Position numbers and translations under genes: made by a program
Shown here: in pieces, positions 31,653 through 42,229 of the stretch
How the letters are laid out: each line of letters begins with the position of its first letter
Numbering within the stretch: the stretch's first letter is position 1
Notes under the pieces: model-generated
What the model was told of the DNA's origin: nothing
What the model saw: only the letters and a program-made list of their open reading frames with translations
The model's database searches: none
Source: Sesamia nonagrioides
Taxonomy: Eukaryota > Arthropoda > Insecta > Lepidoptera > Noctuidae
Reading direction: 5' to 3'
DNA length: 64,000 bases
Assembly: GCA_017933935.1 (NCBI GenBank)
Contig: JADWQK010002395.1
Coordinates: 496,001-560,000, forward strand

Positions 31653-33779
31653 GATGGGTGTGGTTTATTGCCATCTTCCGTGGTTGGTTTAAGAATAGCC
31701 ATCTATCACGGTCTGTGTCTCGCGTTTTCCTTTTATAGGATGCTAGGCCATATAGCCAAACAAACAAATACGAGTATGTTAAATCCCTATTCAACACACT
31801 TTAAAAGATGCATTAGGTATAAGATAGCTAAAGTATAGTATAAGTATAGTATATATTAAGTATAGTATAGGTAAACACTTTTTTTTTCAAAAGGTACTCT
31901 TACCTTTTGAAAAAAAAAGTGTTTATTCCGTATGGAATAAGCATTTTTCCATAAGTAAACATAAATGTACAGAATATTAGAATGCTCAGAGGATTCAGTA
32001 AAGTTCCAATTTGGATCTTTTTTGCATGGAAGTAATCTGAATTCTGCATTACAAATTCTTTTAGATACCAACCACAGAATGCATGACGCTTGAAGAAAAG
32101 ATAACAAATAATGAAATTCTGATATTAATCATAGTTGCAAAATTCACTACCACAACGCAATATCGCAACGGTATTTCAATTTCCAGGATAATATTTAAAT
32201 TCATTTAAAAGTAGTCAATCAATGACTTTAGTTTAAAAGTTTAGTTATTTAATTTAATTCCTATTTTTAACCGAAAAATTGAGCAATGCCATCCAACGTG
32301 GCAGTGCTGCCAGCCTTTTGCGCACTTATCCCATTGTCACCGATGGGAATGAATTTATTTTAAAAAATAAATTATAAATTTTAATGTCCAATGAGCTCTC
32401 AGCCTTTTTCTTTATTTTTTGTAATACACTTGTTTAAAAGCTATTTTAATGCTAGATTGTTTATTGTATAATACTATACTCCAAAACGTATTAAATGATA
32501 TAACATTTCAATCTTAAAAAATAATATGTACCTATAAGTAACAAAAAAAAGGAGGGCTTCAAAAAGTTCGTCCATCAATGTCAAAAAGAAAGTTAATAAA
32601 AGACACTGGCACGTTGTAAAAATTAAAAAATCCTGTGATCACGTGAATTGTATATTTATGTAGGTTGGCAATATTCCGCAAGGGAGTTTTGGCGGGAAAA
32701 CAGGAAGAAGGCTGAGGCTGACTTTTAAAATTATTTATACGTAGTGTTGTTTTTTAAATAAAAGTGCGTGAGTTATGTAGTAAAAAGTGCATTCAGTAAA
32801 TAATTCATAAACATAACATAAACAGTGAAATATCGCAGCATAGCGGCCACATCATGACTTTTTCTCAAACCTCCCTCGTAAGACGGTTCACGCGGCCGTC
32901 TTTTTCAACATGAATAACTCATTACATGACATTGGCTAAATGCACAAACCGTGCGAAGCCATAAAAGAAAGAGTGAAGAACTTTTGGAAATTTTTATTTT
33001 GCTTGAAATTGGCACAAAAGCATAACTAGAGCCACACTACAAAAAAATTTTAATATTACGCAAGATTACAACGACAACTTTTGCTTCCGTCCGCAAACAA
33101 ACGTTTTAAAACTTAGCCTTTACTATTTGGGTACGAATCTAGATGCAAAATTCTTAGAAAGCCACAAAAAAAAATCTCAATCAAACAACGCCTCCACAGT
33201 TATAGCTTTGTTTTCATTACCAGCAAGTTTGACAAATTAGCATGTTTTGATGAGGATAATAAGCAAGGTAAACTAAAATCCAGGGACAATGGAAATAAAT
33301 ATGTATTTACTAGCTTTTTCCCACGGCTTAGCTCGTGTTAAACATGGTTCCCATTTCCCAAATTTCCATTTCCTATTTTAGGTGCTGGGGAAAGATTCCC
33401 ATGAAAATAAGAAGTATCCATGGCTCCATCTCATCAACTGTCGCCACTTAAAAAATCTCGTCAATGCATTGCTCCGTTTTACCGTGAAAGACGGACAAAC
33501 AAAGAGACACTACTTACATTTACTAATAAAATTTGTTCTGTTGTATGTTAGGAGTAATTTTTGGAATAACCACTCGGATTTGATTTTTTTTTTTTGCTTT
33601 TGATAGCCTTATTCTTGATGAAAGCTTTAGGCTATTTTATTAAACATCACACTATATTCAGTTTAAAATTGCTACCACACAACACACTTTTGGTGTCAAA
33701 TAAGGAAAAGATGATATGGCTATCTTTGTTTCAGTTCTCGACTAACTCCGCTAACTGAAAGCCGTTCATTAAAAGTTAG
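31653..33779. other. Long non-coding stretch
   Basis: Contains a perfect 24-bp hairpin (31873-31896 and 31901-31924, 4-nt loop), preceded by AGTAT-rich repeats. The rest is AT-rich without a supportable gene. The 73-codon frame at 33382 has neither a recognisable motif nor conserved-looking composition. Confidence 0.4.
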
Positions 33780-33781
33780 TA

Positions 33782-34413
33782 CCGTAAAGTGGGGCTAATT
33801 GGAAATCACGGCGTTATTTGAAACTGACGAAATAAAAGTTTTGATCAATTATATTTTTTTTATTTATTGGTAGTAGAAACTTTATTACACCACCTAGAGA
33901 GATATCGACTATTCAACGTCCAATTCACAGAAAAAATTGAAGAATATCGGTGGCAAACGTTGTGAATTTTATTTTTTAACAAAACTTGTTTTTTTTTTGT
34001 CTTTCGAGGTAGTAAAACTTTTGTTAGGAACTAAAAATCTAGAGAGATATGTATGAAGTAAAGTAGTCTACGAAATAGTGTATTTCCTACGCTTTTCAAA
34101 TCTTCTATTTGCTCTTTGGTATCTCTTAAGGACATTTTCAGATATCGTTTAGACATTCCTTTTAAATATACAATGTATTCAGATATAAATTAGCCCCAAT
34201 TGTTGCGATAATCAGAACGGAAATTTCAAAAAAATATATCTCCAAATCTAATAACAGGAGCCATATATTATAAACAGATAATTATGAGAAATTTATAAAA
34301 GTACCCAAAAAAATATTCAAACGTAGGTACTCATTTATTAGCTTTATTTTTCGTAAACATACATTTAAGAAAAAAAGTGCTCCAATCAGTTCCAATTAGC
34401 CCCCACTTTACGG
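33782..34413. mobile_element. TA-flanked TIR element, 632 bp
   Basis: Left end CCGTAAAGTGGGGCTAATTG and right end CAATTAGCCCCCACTTTACGG are inverted (one indel in a G run). They are flanked by TA at 33780-33781 and 34414-34415. No transposase frame, so it is non-autonomous and probably of Tc1/mariner type. Confidence 0.65.
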
Positions 34414-34634
34414 TATATCTTTGGGTTTTACTGCGTTTCTTTTAAACTTTCGTAGAAGAAATTACACTGGCATTTCCCATAACTTAACAGTACTTTCCAT
34501 TTAGAGTACGAAATGAATCCTTCCATCGAAATCCATTTATCCGTTATGTGTCGCATTTTAGTGTCATATTAAGTACTTATTTCATTTTTTATTATTAGAC
34601 CGGACCTATATTTTAAAGCAGTGGTGTTCTAGTG

Positions 34635-34945
34635 GAAAGTCGTGGTGGCCTAGTGGTTAAAAAAACCAGCCTCTCAAGTATGAGTATGCGGGTTCGATTC
34701 CAGGTCACGCAAGTATCAATGTAACTTTTCTATGTCTAAATCATATGTACTTTCTAAGTATATCTTGGACACCATTGACTGATTACAAGGTGAAGGAAAA
34801 CATCTTGACGATACCTGGACTTTAAGTCTGAAATCGCCAACCTGCAATGAGCAAGCGTGGTGATTACGCTCAATCCTTCTCTGTATGAGAGGAGACCTGT
34901 GCCCAGCAGTGGGACGATAAAAAGGTTGATGATGATGATGATGAT
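34635..34945 (+). repeat. tRNA-derived SINE
   Basis: Head with box A (GTGGCCTAGTGGTTAAA) and box B (GCGGGTTCGATTCCAGG). Body GGTGAAGGAAAACATCTTGA, ending CCCAGCAGTGGGACGATAAA and (GAT)n. It appears complete and is better preserved than the copies at 8385 and 10325. Confidence 0.7.
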
Positions 34946-34970
34946 AATGTTTACAGTTATTCTACTATGA

Positions 34971-35021
34971 ACACGCCTTGCAAGTTTCCAACGTAATGCG
35001 TTGGAAACTTGCAAGGCGTGT
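34971..35021. repeat. Perfect 23-bp hairpin
   Basis: ACACGCCTTGCAAGTTTCCA-ACG (34971-34993) is the exact inverse of 34999-35021, with a 5-nt loop. It lies just after the SINE. No transcription unit is seen, so a terminator role is not supported. Confidence 0.85.
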
Positions 35022-35178
35022 GCAAATAATGTTTGCATATAAATAAAAGTATAAACGCAATGATTTCTTACCTTTTATGCACTATCCACCTAATTCTAAA
35101 TAGTTAGTAGAAATACGGTAAAAGCCAAACAGAGTTTTGCATTTATTATTGTTTTTATAGATTGTATGAAATAAACTA

Positions 35179-35205
35179 CACACATCAAAAGTGTCTAGGG
35201 ATCAA
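35179..35205. repeat. Left TIR of the Tc1 element
   Basis: 27 bp, exact inverse of 36709-36735; the TA target duplication lies just outside. Confidence 0.93.
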
Positions 35206-35447
35206 CATATATTTTTGCAATAACTTTTCTCCTGATTGATATTAATTAAAATTTTCTTTAAGGATTCATCAAATAAAGTGTTTTCGTTTGTCACAGTAAC
35301 GATAAATCAAGTCACCTTTGCATTAATAAAGAAATTTGCCATTTTCCTAATAAAGGGATATTTGACATTTGAACCACTAACACAAAAATTCGAAAAAAAG
35401 ACTGAAATAACAGTTTTCTCTAAAATTTTATTGGGTAACTTAAACAA

Positions 35448-36473
35448 TTAATAATCCGTGTTTCTACCGCGAACACTAACAACACAAGAACATCGGTTTG
35501 GCATACTCAAAATGAGTTCATCCAAATCACGCTGTGGAATGGCCGCCCATGTTCGCTGCAACAACAAAAAAAGGTCTTCTTGCGACTGGATACCCTCCAT
35601 ATTCGGCAGAGCTCTTCTCTGTAGCATATCCCATGCATGCTCAATCGGGTTCAAGTCTGGCGACTGAGCAGGCCAGGGCAGGACATTGATGTTAGCTGCG
35701 GCGCGAGTCTGTCTTACAACTCTTGCGGTGTGCGGTCGTGCATTATCATGCATTAACTGAAATAAGGGACCGATTTGCACTTGTAGAGGAACGATGACGT
35801 CTGATACAATCGTTTCAGCATAAATTTGAGCGTTGAGGCTGCCTCTGATCCAAATCAACTCAGTTCTTCCGCCGATCCAAATACCCGCCCATACCATGAT
35901 GGTTCCACCACTATAAGGATGGACTTCCTGGCAGGATTTTAATCGCTGTTGGCGTCCAGGGGTCCTCCAGTGTCGTATACGTCTTGTATCCGGTCTCATA
36001 CCAAAACGAGACTCATCAGAAAAGCACACGAAACGCCATTGTTCTTCTGCCCACTTTCTGTGTTCAAGAGCCCATTGATATCGAATCCTACGATTGTGCA
36101 TTGCTATAGGTGGTACCCGTAGCGGTCTTCGGGAATGAAGGTTCACTTCATGCAAGCGGTTTCTGACTGTTTGGTCGCTAATTAAGTTCCCTGAAGAGTG
36201 ATGAAGCCTCACGGCTAACATCATGGCGGTTATTGTTGGAGCTCTTCGAGCTAAGATTTGAATGTATCGGTCTTGTCTCCGTGTGGTGCAGCGATACCGT
36301 CCTCCATGGCGCTCAGCCACGGTACCAGTGCTTCGGTAACGTGTCCAAAGTCGACTGATAACACTCTGACTTGTATTCAGAGCTAAAGCCACAGTACGTT
36401 GCCGGGAACCAGCTTCTATCATTCCCACGGCTCTGAGCATTTCTTCCCTGCTTAAATGACGTCGCCGCTCCAT
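35448..36473 (-). CDS. Tc1 transposase, DD34E (341 aa)
   Basis: Catalyses cut-and-paste transposition at TA sites in the nucleus. The ATG at 36471-36473 gives 341 residues, the usual Tc1 length; the frame stays open upstream for 34 more codons but that extension lacks family features. N-terminal paired-type helix-turn-helix domains come first (LSREEMLRAVGMIEAGSRQR, then SVISRLWTRYRSTGTVAERH and a basic GGRYRCTTRR linker). The catalytic domain follows with D153 (CFSDESRFG), D243 (MHDNARPHTAR) and E278 (DLNPIEHAWD); 34 residues separate the second D from E. No internal stop or shift. Activity is inferred from intactness only. Confidence 0.9.
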   Translation of the reverse strand: MERRRHLSREEMLRAVGMIEAGSRQRTVALALNTSQSVISRLWTRYRSTGTVAERHGGRYRCTTRRQDRYIQILARRAPTITAMMLAVRLHHSSGNLISDQTVRNRLHEVNLHSRRPLRVPPIAMHNRRIRYQWALEHRKWAEEQWRFVCFSDESRFGMRPDTRRIRHWRTPGRQQRLKSCQEVHPYSGGTIMVWAGIWIGGRTELIWIRGSLNAQIYAETIVSDVIVPLQVQIGPLFQLMHDNARPHTARVVRQTRAAANINVLPWPAQSPDLNPIEHAWDMLQRRALPNMEGIQSQEDLFLLLQRTWAAIPQRDLDELILSMPNRCSCVVSVRGRNTDY

Positions 36474-36708
36474 AATAACGTTGGTTTTAATCAGTAGTAG
36501 GGAAACAGTAGCACTAATAACGTCTTCAATGCGTTGTATGTTTTTATAGGGAAAATATTGACAGCTGATTTTCATCTTTTACTCGAATTTGATTCACAGT
36601 TCCTGATTCAAATTATGAAATGCACCAAAAAGGATCCATATAGATTTATAAAATCATAAATTTATTACAAAGCCACATCTCAATCTCAAGAAATCCGCAT
36701 AAAAATGC

Positions 36709-36735
36709 TTGATCCCTAGACACTTTTGATGTGTG
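36709..36735. repeat. Right TIR of the Tc1 element
   Basis: 27 bp, exact inverse of 35179-35205; TA follows at 36736-36737. Confidence 0.93.
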
Positions 36736-36737
36736 TA

Positions 36738-37170
36738 TTATCATATGAAATCATTGGTAAAACCGGAACAGGCTTGCATCTTTGACTGACGCATAGGTAT
36801 TATTGGCATGGATTGACCTTACATTTAGACCTTAACCTTACTATAAAAGAAATTCATCTTAAACCAGTCTTATATTTTGGTGTTTCATTAGCCAGACATT
36901 TATCAAGAATCGTATAATATTTTAATTTATTATAAATCTACACTTTACAGGTACTTAATATGATTTAAGGTCGCTGTTTGAGTTATACTAAACTACGTAA
37001 CGGATATTGATACGGTTTTCAACGTTATTTATATAAATTATTCCGGAAGGTTTGTGTAGGTATTTGTATACAAGGTCGCATCAACGAATAGGCTGCTACC
37101 AGGATTCAATCTTCTTCGTCGTTCGCTGAGACGACTTTTATATCGTAAGTATTTTCCAACAACTTATTTT
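36738..37170. other. Non-coding stretch
   Basis: AT-rich; nothing supportable. Confidence 0.35.
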
Positions 37171-38895
37171 TTTTTTTTACCTATTATAAACCAGCGCTTG
37201 ACCGCAATCCTGCCTGATGGTAAGCAGTGACGCAATCGTTGATGGTAAAGCGCACTAGTTTATTAAGAGCCTATTCACTCTAGCCTTGAAGACACTCAAA
37301 TTGTAGTCCGACGGAAACACCGCTGCTGGCAAATTGTTCCAGTCCCTCGATGTACGCGGTATAAAGGAGGAGGCGAAATGCTTCGTCCGGATCGTAGTGG
37401 TGTTAACAACGTAAGGGTGGAAACCAGCCGTACGACGGGTCGTCCGCTGGTGGTCCGGAGATGGGGGAATTAAATCATGCAATTCCCTCGCACACTCCCC
37501 GAAATGCATCCTATAGAACACCGAAAGGCTGGCTACTCTACGCCTGTGCTCTAGGCTTTGGAGACCAACTCGAGTCAGATCAGGGTCACCAATCAGCCCC
37601 TTTGCACGTCTCTCCACTGAATCCAAAGTGGCCAGGTGACACTTGGCAGCACCAGCCCAAATGTGGCTCCAGTACTCCACACACGAACGGACCTGTGCTT
37701 TGTATAACATTAGAAGCTGCCCAGGTGTGAAGTACTGCCGGACCTTTGCGATAACGCCAAGTTTCCTGGCAGCCACCTTGGCCTTTGACTCAATGAACCG
37801 CCCAAAGTTAAGGTTCGAGGAAATCTCAACTCCCAAAAGCTGAAGGCGGTTGGAACACTCCAAGGACACATCTCGAAAAGTAGGGGCCAAGGTGAACAGG
37901 CTCCTTTTGGCGGTGAAAAGACACGCCTGTGTTTTGGCGGCATTGAATGCTACAAGATTGGCATTGCCCCATTCGGAGACTGCCTGCAGTGCAACACTCG
38001 TTCGCTCAACCATGGCCTCTCTTTCGGACCGGATTGATTCCCTACTAGCCCGATCATCCGGCAGGTATCTCTCTACAACTGTGCTGTCATCTGCATACCC
38101 ATAGATACCGGGCATCAGCAGATCGTTAATATGCAGCAGGAACAGAGTTGCAGAGAGAACAGACCCCTGAGGAACACCGGCATTAGTTGACATGGGCTCA
38201 AAAGAGCATCCGTCGACAACAACTCGGAGGGACCGTTCAGTCAGGAAGTCTTTTACCCAGCCAGTCAGGCTAGGGGAAATGCCGTACGCTGGAAGCTTAC
38301 TCAAAAGGCCAGCGTGCCATACCTGGTCGAAGGCCTTCGAGACATCAAGGGAGACAGCAATCGCTTCCCCATTCTTCTCGAGGGCCTCGCCCCACAAGTG
38401 AGTGGCATACACTAGTAGGTCCCCAGTTGACCGATTGCGGCGAAACCCGTACTGTCAGTCACTGAGGAGATCGTTACCTTCCAGGTATACCAAGAGGCGT
38501 GAGTTCAATACATGCTCCATAATTTTGCAAAGTATGGAGGTGATCGAAATCGGCCGATAGTTGGCAGGATCGGCTCGACTACCCTTCTTGGGCACGGGCT
38601 GCACGTTAGCAAGCTTCCAGGACTTGGGCACTATACCAGTCCTAAATGAGAGGCGAAACAAGCGCGTCAATACAGGAGACAACTCGGGCACACATGCTTT
38701 AAGAACAATCGCTGGTATACCATCCGGACCACTAGCCTTATTCACGTCCAGACGACACAGTACTCTCAGAACCTCCTTGTTTCTAATGCGAACCTCAGGC
38801 ATTGAAGCTCCGCAATGAGGTAAATTAGGTGGAGTAGCACTGCCAGTATCAAGACGCGAATTATGGGCAAAGAGAGAAGCAAAGAGACAATTATA
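37171..38895 (-). mobile_element. Jockey-like LINE, RT region to 3' end
   Basis: 5'-truncated copy with the longest RT of its family here. Frames 38455-38802 and 37255-38412 are in the same register, separated by a single TGA. RT motifs in order: VNKASGPDGIPAIVLKAC, NYRPISITSILCKIMEH, QYGFRRNRSTGDLL, AVSLDVSKAFDQVW, NAGVPQGSVLSATLFLLHIN and GYADDSTVV. The C-terminus reads CFTPGQ-type and FASSFIPRTSRDWNNLPAAVF blocks. No RNase H. The 3' tail (37171-37255) ends in a T-rich run on the plus strand. Exact clade is uncertain; CR1/jockey-like fits the lack of RNase H. Confidence 0.8.
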
Positions 38896-38907
38896 TATTA
38901 TTTATAA

Positions 38908-39125
38908 TTATAAACTAGTGCTTGACTGCAATCAGAGGGAGATTGATCTGGAGACTCTCCACGACCAAACTCCCGACACAACACGCCACACGTTGCAACA
39001 CAACTGCTCAGACCCGTCCTCCGTACGGCTTCACCAGACATCATGCCGGAACACGACGAATCACTTGGCGACAAGACTTTGTCTGGTGGGTGGTAACTTC
39101 TGCCGGCAGCCGATGTTATGGCCTA
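38908..39125 (+). repeat. Unclassified repeat family (copy 2)
   Basis: A jockey-like tail scrap (TATAAACTAGTGCTTGACTG) runs directly into AGAGGGAGATTGATCTGGAG, and the rest matches 30661-30940 minus the poly-T spacer and the hairpin. The junction of the LINE tail with this family recurs at 30655 and 42620. Confidence 0.5.
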
Positions 39126-39839
39126 CCACCGAGAAATAGTGAATGAATTCAGTATATGATTTTGAACCTTCATACTTTGAAATTTTGTGGCTGTTAGAAC
39201 AATTAACAGTTCCTTATATTATGCCCGCGTCAATATTGCTGTTTTCTATGAAACAGCTATTTTTTTTATGTTAATCAATAATACCGGTATGCAAACTGAA
39301 ACTCAGCCTGTCCAGCACATGTTATAAAGACCCATTATACCCAATGGGTCTTCATAACATGTTCTGGACTCATTGGTTTCAGTTTGCATTGATGTCCTGG
39401 TACCATGTGTGTTTTATATACTTACATAATTACCATTAAATATACCTGTATACTTACATAATTAAAATAATTAAAAAAATCTTTTACGTCCTAATTAATT
39501 TAACATTGTCTTTAGGTTTATTAATAAAATTATAAACCAAAATGCTTTGCAAATACGAACTTAACTTACCTAGTTTATAGTTTTAGTTAGGTTAGTCCAA
39601 ACTAAAACTATTAACGAAATAAAAGACAGCGTCGGAAAATTAGTAATATACCCAACAAACTGGCGGCATTGCTATGTTGTATGCCAATGCTTAGCCTTTG
39701 GCCATGGTAATAACCAGCCTTTGGATCACGGCAACTGTCACAAGCCATTTCGAAAGTTTTTGAAAAGTTTTTTCAATCCCAAGTAGCAAACCTACTTAGT
39801 TTTGTTTCCTTTATGGGTTTACCTATTATCTTATCTAAC
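39126..39839. other. Non-coding stretch with a long hairpin
   Basis: 39289-39336 and 39343-39389 form an imperfect hairpin with ~47-bp arms and a 6-nt loop (GCAAACTGAAACTCAGCC at its base). Remaining sequence is AT-rich and featureless. Confidence 0.5.
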
Positions 39840-40012
39840 ATAATTTTGTGCCAATGTGGAACAGATGAGCCCTTGGGATTCAGGATGAAAAGTAGCCTAT
39901 GTCCTTACCCGAGTCAAGGTCTATCTGTGTCCTAAATTTCATCTAAATCCGTTTAAGCGTGAAAGCTAGACCGACAGAGTTATTTTAGCATTTATAATAC
40001 TAGTATGGAATT
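39840..40012 (+). repeat. RTE-tailed SINE-like repeat, diverged
   Basis: AAAGTAGCCTATGTCCTTAC, AAATTTCATCTAAATCCGTT, AGCGTGAAAG and the ATTTATAATACTAGTATGG end; the head is lost. Confidence 0.5.
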
Positions 40013-40544
40013 GCTGCCTTTAATAAAAGGATAAAACAAATCATTGATATTTTTTTGCACAAAAATGGGCTTTTCATATAGTTCGTTCACGACTTCAGCA
40101 CAACTCATCGAAGTTAGAAAAGCGTTGTAAAGCGTCCTTGAAGTTGGAAGCGTGCCTATTGTAGTACCTCTTGTGTGGGTTTTGAAGGGATACTACCAGA
40201 AGCGTGAGTGCTCCGAAATATACCGTGTTCTCATAAAAGTTTTACAAAATACAGAAGATGGGGTATTATATAGATACAATATGTATCTCATGAACCGTGA
40301 TAGCTAGAAAGTTGAAATTTTCAGAGATGGTAATATAAGAAATAAAACAGAAACAAATAAATATTTAATTTCCCATACAACAGACGTAATTTTTATAGGT
40401 ACGGAACCCTTCGCGAGACTTGCATTTTACCAGTTTTTACCGACTTCTTCTGCAGCCGCCACACAATGTACGAATTCTACCAAAGAGATCGAGAATAGTA
40501 ACATATTATAAATCTTCTAAAAAATATCTTCTTTCTTTTAGGAT
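40013..40544. other. Non-coding stretch with a possible CCGGCC-family piece
   Basis: About 40225-40440 (CATGAACCGTGATAGCTAGA, AAATTTTCAGAGATGG, GGTACGGAACCCTTCGCG) resembles the internal and 3' part of the repeat family at 41310. No gene. Confidence 0.3.
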
Positions 40545-40915
40545 GTTGTTCTGTAGAATGCCTTTTGGAGAGAGAGTGCAGGAATTGCATGACTTAATTC
40601 CGCAATCTCCAGGCCATGATCAGACGACCCGTCGTACGGCGAGTATCCTGTCTTACTTTGTTGACACCACTACGAACCCCACGAAGCGTTTCGCATCGTC
40701 TTTTATACCGTGTTAATTTGCCTACAACTAAAGTTTTACTACAATTTAAGTGTCTTCAAGGCTAGAGTGAATAGGGTCTTAATAAAGTAACGCGCTTTAC
40801 CATCAACTCGCCTTATGGTAAACTAATGGTAACTACGGTAACTGACGCAAATCAGTTACCATAGTTACCATTAGTTTACCATAAAGCGGGATCGCTATCA
40901 AGCTCTAGTTTATTA
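40545..40915 (+). mobile_element. Jockey-like LINE C-terminus and 3' UTR
   Basis: Plus-oriented: FGERVQELHDLIPQSPGHDQ then TTRRTASI, and TKRFASSFIPC before a stop. The 3' tail near 40800-40915 is interrupted by a 33-bp-arm hairpin (40813-40845, 40852-40884; one mismatch, 6-nt loop) built from TTATGGTAAACTAATGGTAA. Other copies lack it. Confidence 0.6.
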
Positions 40916-41149
40916 ATATAAAAAAACAGAAATAAGTCAAAAATTCAACAGCACATCGACTATAATTTACATCGCAGAGGATGACATCATTAACCTACCA
41001 TATAATGGTAATCCTAGAAGAGACTCACTGGTAGAGATCACTTTACCAGGATGCGAAATCGACTTAGCAATTGTCTCCCTACTCTATACTCCAATACTAC
41101 CAAACGCCTCTTCCACACCGCAACAAATAAATCCAAATAAAGTAGAATT

Positions 41150-41265
41150 ATTATGTAAGTCACATGGATAAGGAAAAACAATATAGGAGTGCCGCAAGGT
41201 AGTGTAACAGGGCCGTTACTCATTCTGTTAGACTCACATCAACAGAATCTAGGAATAGCTTAAAC
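41150..41265 (+). pseudogene. LINE RT motif remnant
   Basis: Encodes IGVPQGSVTGPLLILL on the plus strand, the conserved RT box before the catalytic YADD/FADD motif, then decays. Upstream 40960-41150 is probably the same element but I cannot confirm the reading frame. Confidence 0.4.
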
Positions 41266-41309
41266 TAAATTCTTTAAGAATTTATAGTTAAAAATATTGT
41301 ATATTTCTT

Positions 41310-42150
41310 TAAAAAAAAAACCGGGCAATTGCGAGTCGGACTCGCACACCGAGGGTTCCGCCGTACAAACGTAGTGGTTTACAATACTGCTGTATCTTTT
41401 GATCGCGTTAACTTAGAAGTTTAATTTTCCACTGCTTAAAGGAACAATAGACCTAGGTATTTGGTATAAATTTCAATTTGATACCTTTATTCGTTCGTGA
41501 GAAATAAGGTAGTAAGTTTCACTTTATTAAAATATTTTTATTATCCATACTAATATTATAAATGCGAAAGTAACTCTGTCTGTCTGTTACGCTTTCCCGC
41601 TCGCTTAAACCTCTCTCTCTCTCTCTATTTTGATGAAATTTGGCACAGACAATCTTTAGATCCTGAGAAAGAACATAGGCTACCTTTTATCCCGGAAAAA
41701 TTTGATGTTCCCGAGGGAAATCTAAAAAGCGCGATATAACCGACCTCCACGCGGGCGAAGCCGCGGGCGGAAAGCTAGTATTATATAACTAAAAAAATGT
41801 GATTTTCGAAATTTTCCCTATATTTGGATTATATGACAATGCTTCATGCTAAATTTCAAGATTCTGAGTTTACGGGAAGTATCCTGTAGGTTTTGATTCC
41901 TTTGCGAGTGTCGAAAATTTGTTGAAACTATCGACATAATCGGCTGTATCTTTTGATTGGCTTGGCTTAGAAGTTTGATATTTTCACAGCTTAAAGGGAC
42001 AATAGACCTGAGTATTTCATGTGAATTTCAGCTTGATATGTCCACGCGTTCTTGAGATAAAGGGTCTTGACAGACAGACAGACAGACGGACAACAAAGTG
42101 ATCCTATAAAGGGTTCCGTTTTTTCCTTTTGAGGTATGAAACCCTAAAAA
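41310..42150 (+). repeat. CCGGCCAAGTGCGAG-type repeat, near full length
   Basis: Starts AAAACCGGGCAATTGCGAG and GTCGGACTCGCACACCGAGG. It continues with GCTGTATCTTTTGATCGCG, a near-duplicate block at 41940 and GACAGACAGACAGACGGAC, ending CCTTTTGAGGTATGAAACCC. A SINE (41544-41780) is inserted. A related family piece is at 50505-51465. No ORF. Confidence 0.55.
41544..41780 (-). repeat. RTE-tailed SINE-like repeat, nested
   Basis: ATCCATACTAATATTATAAA start, GACAATCTTTAGATCCTGAG, GCGGGCGAAGCCGCGGGCGG end, AGCTAGT. It sits inside the 41310-42150 repeat. ATTAT flanks both sides (about 41539 and 41780), a possible short duplication. Confidence 0.75.
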
Positions 42151-42229
42151 TATGTACAGATTGAGATCTTTTTATTCTATTTTCAAAAAGTGTAGATTAT
42201 AAAAACATCCATGATGATTTTCCACCCCG

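Larger units (their letters stand above)
35179..36735 (-). mobile_element. Tc1-family transposon, structurally complete (1557 bp)
   Basis: Terminal inverted repeats of 27 bp (35179-35205 and 36709-36735; CACACATCAAAAGTGTCTAG at the outer end) match exactly. They are flanked by TA at 35177-35178 and 36736-36737. The element holds one uninterrupted transposase gene on the minus strand. Size, TA duplication and gene arrangement are those of Tc1. Matching TIRs and an open transposase point to recent insertion. Confidence 0.93.

Noticed and set aside
34971..35021. Hairpin as a transcription terminator
   Set aside because: The genome is eukaryotic and no transcription unit ends here; the hairpin belongs to a general set of inverted repeats.
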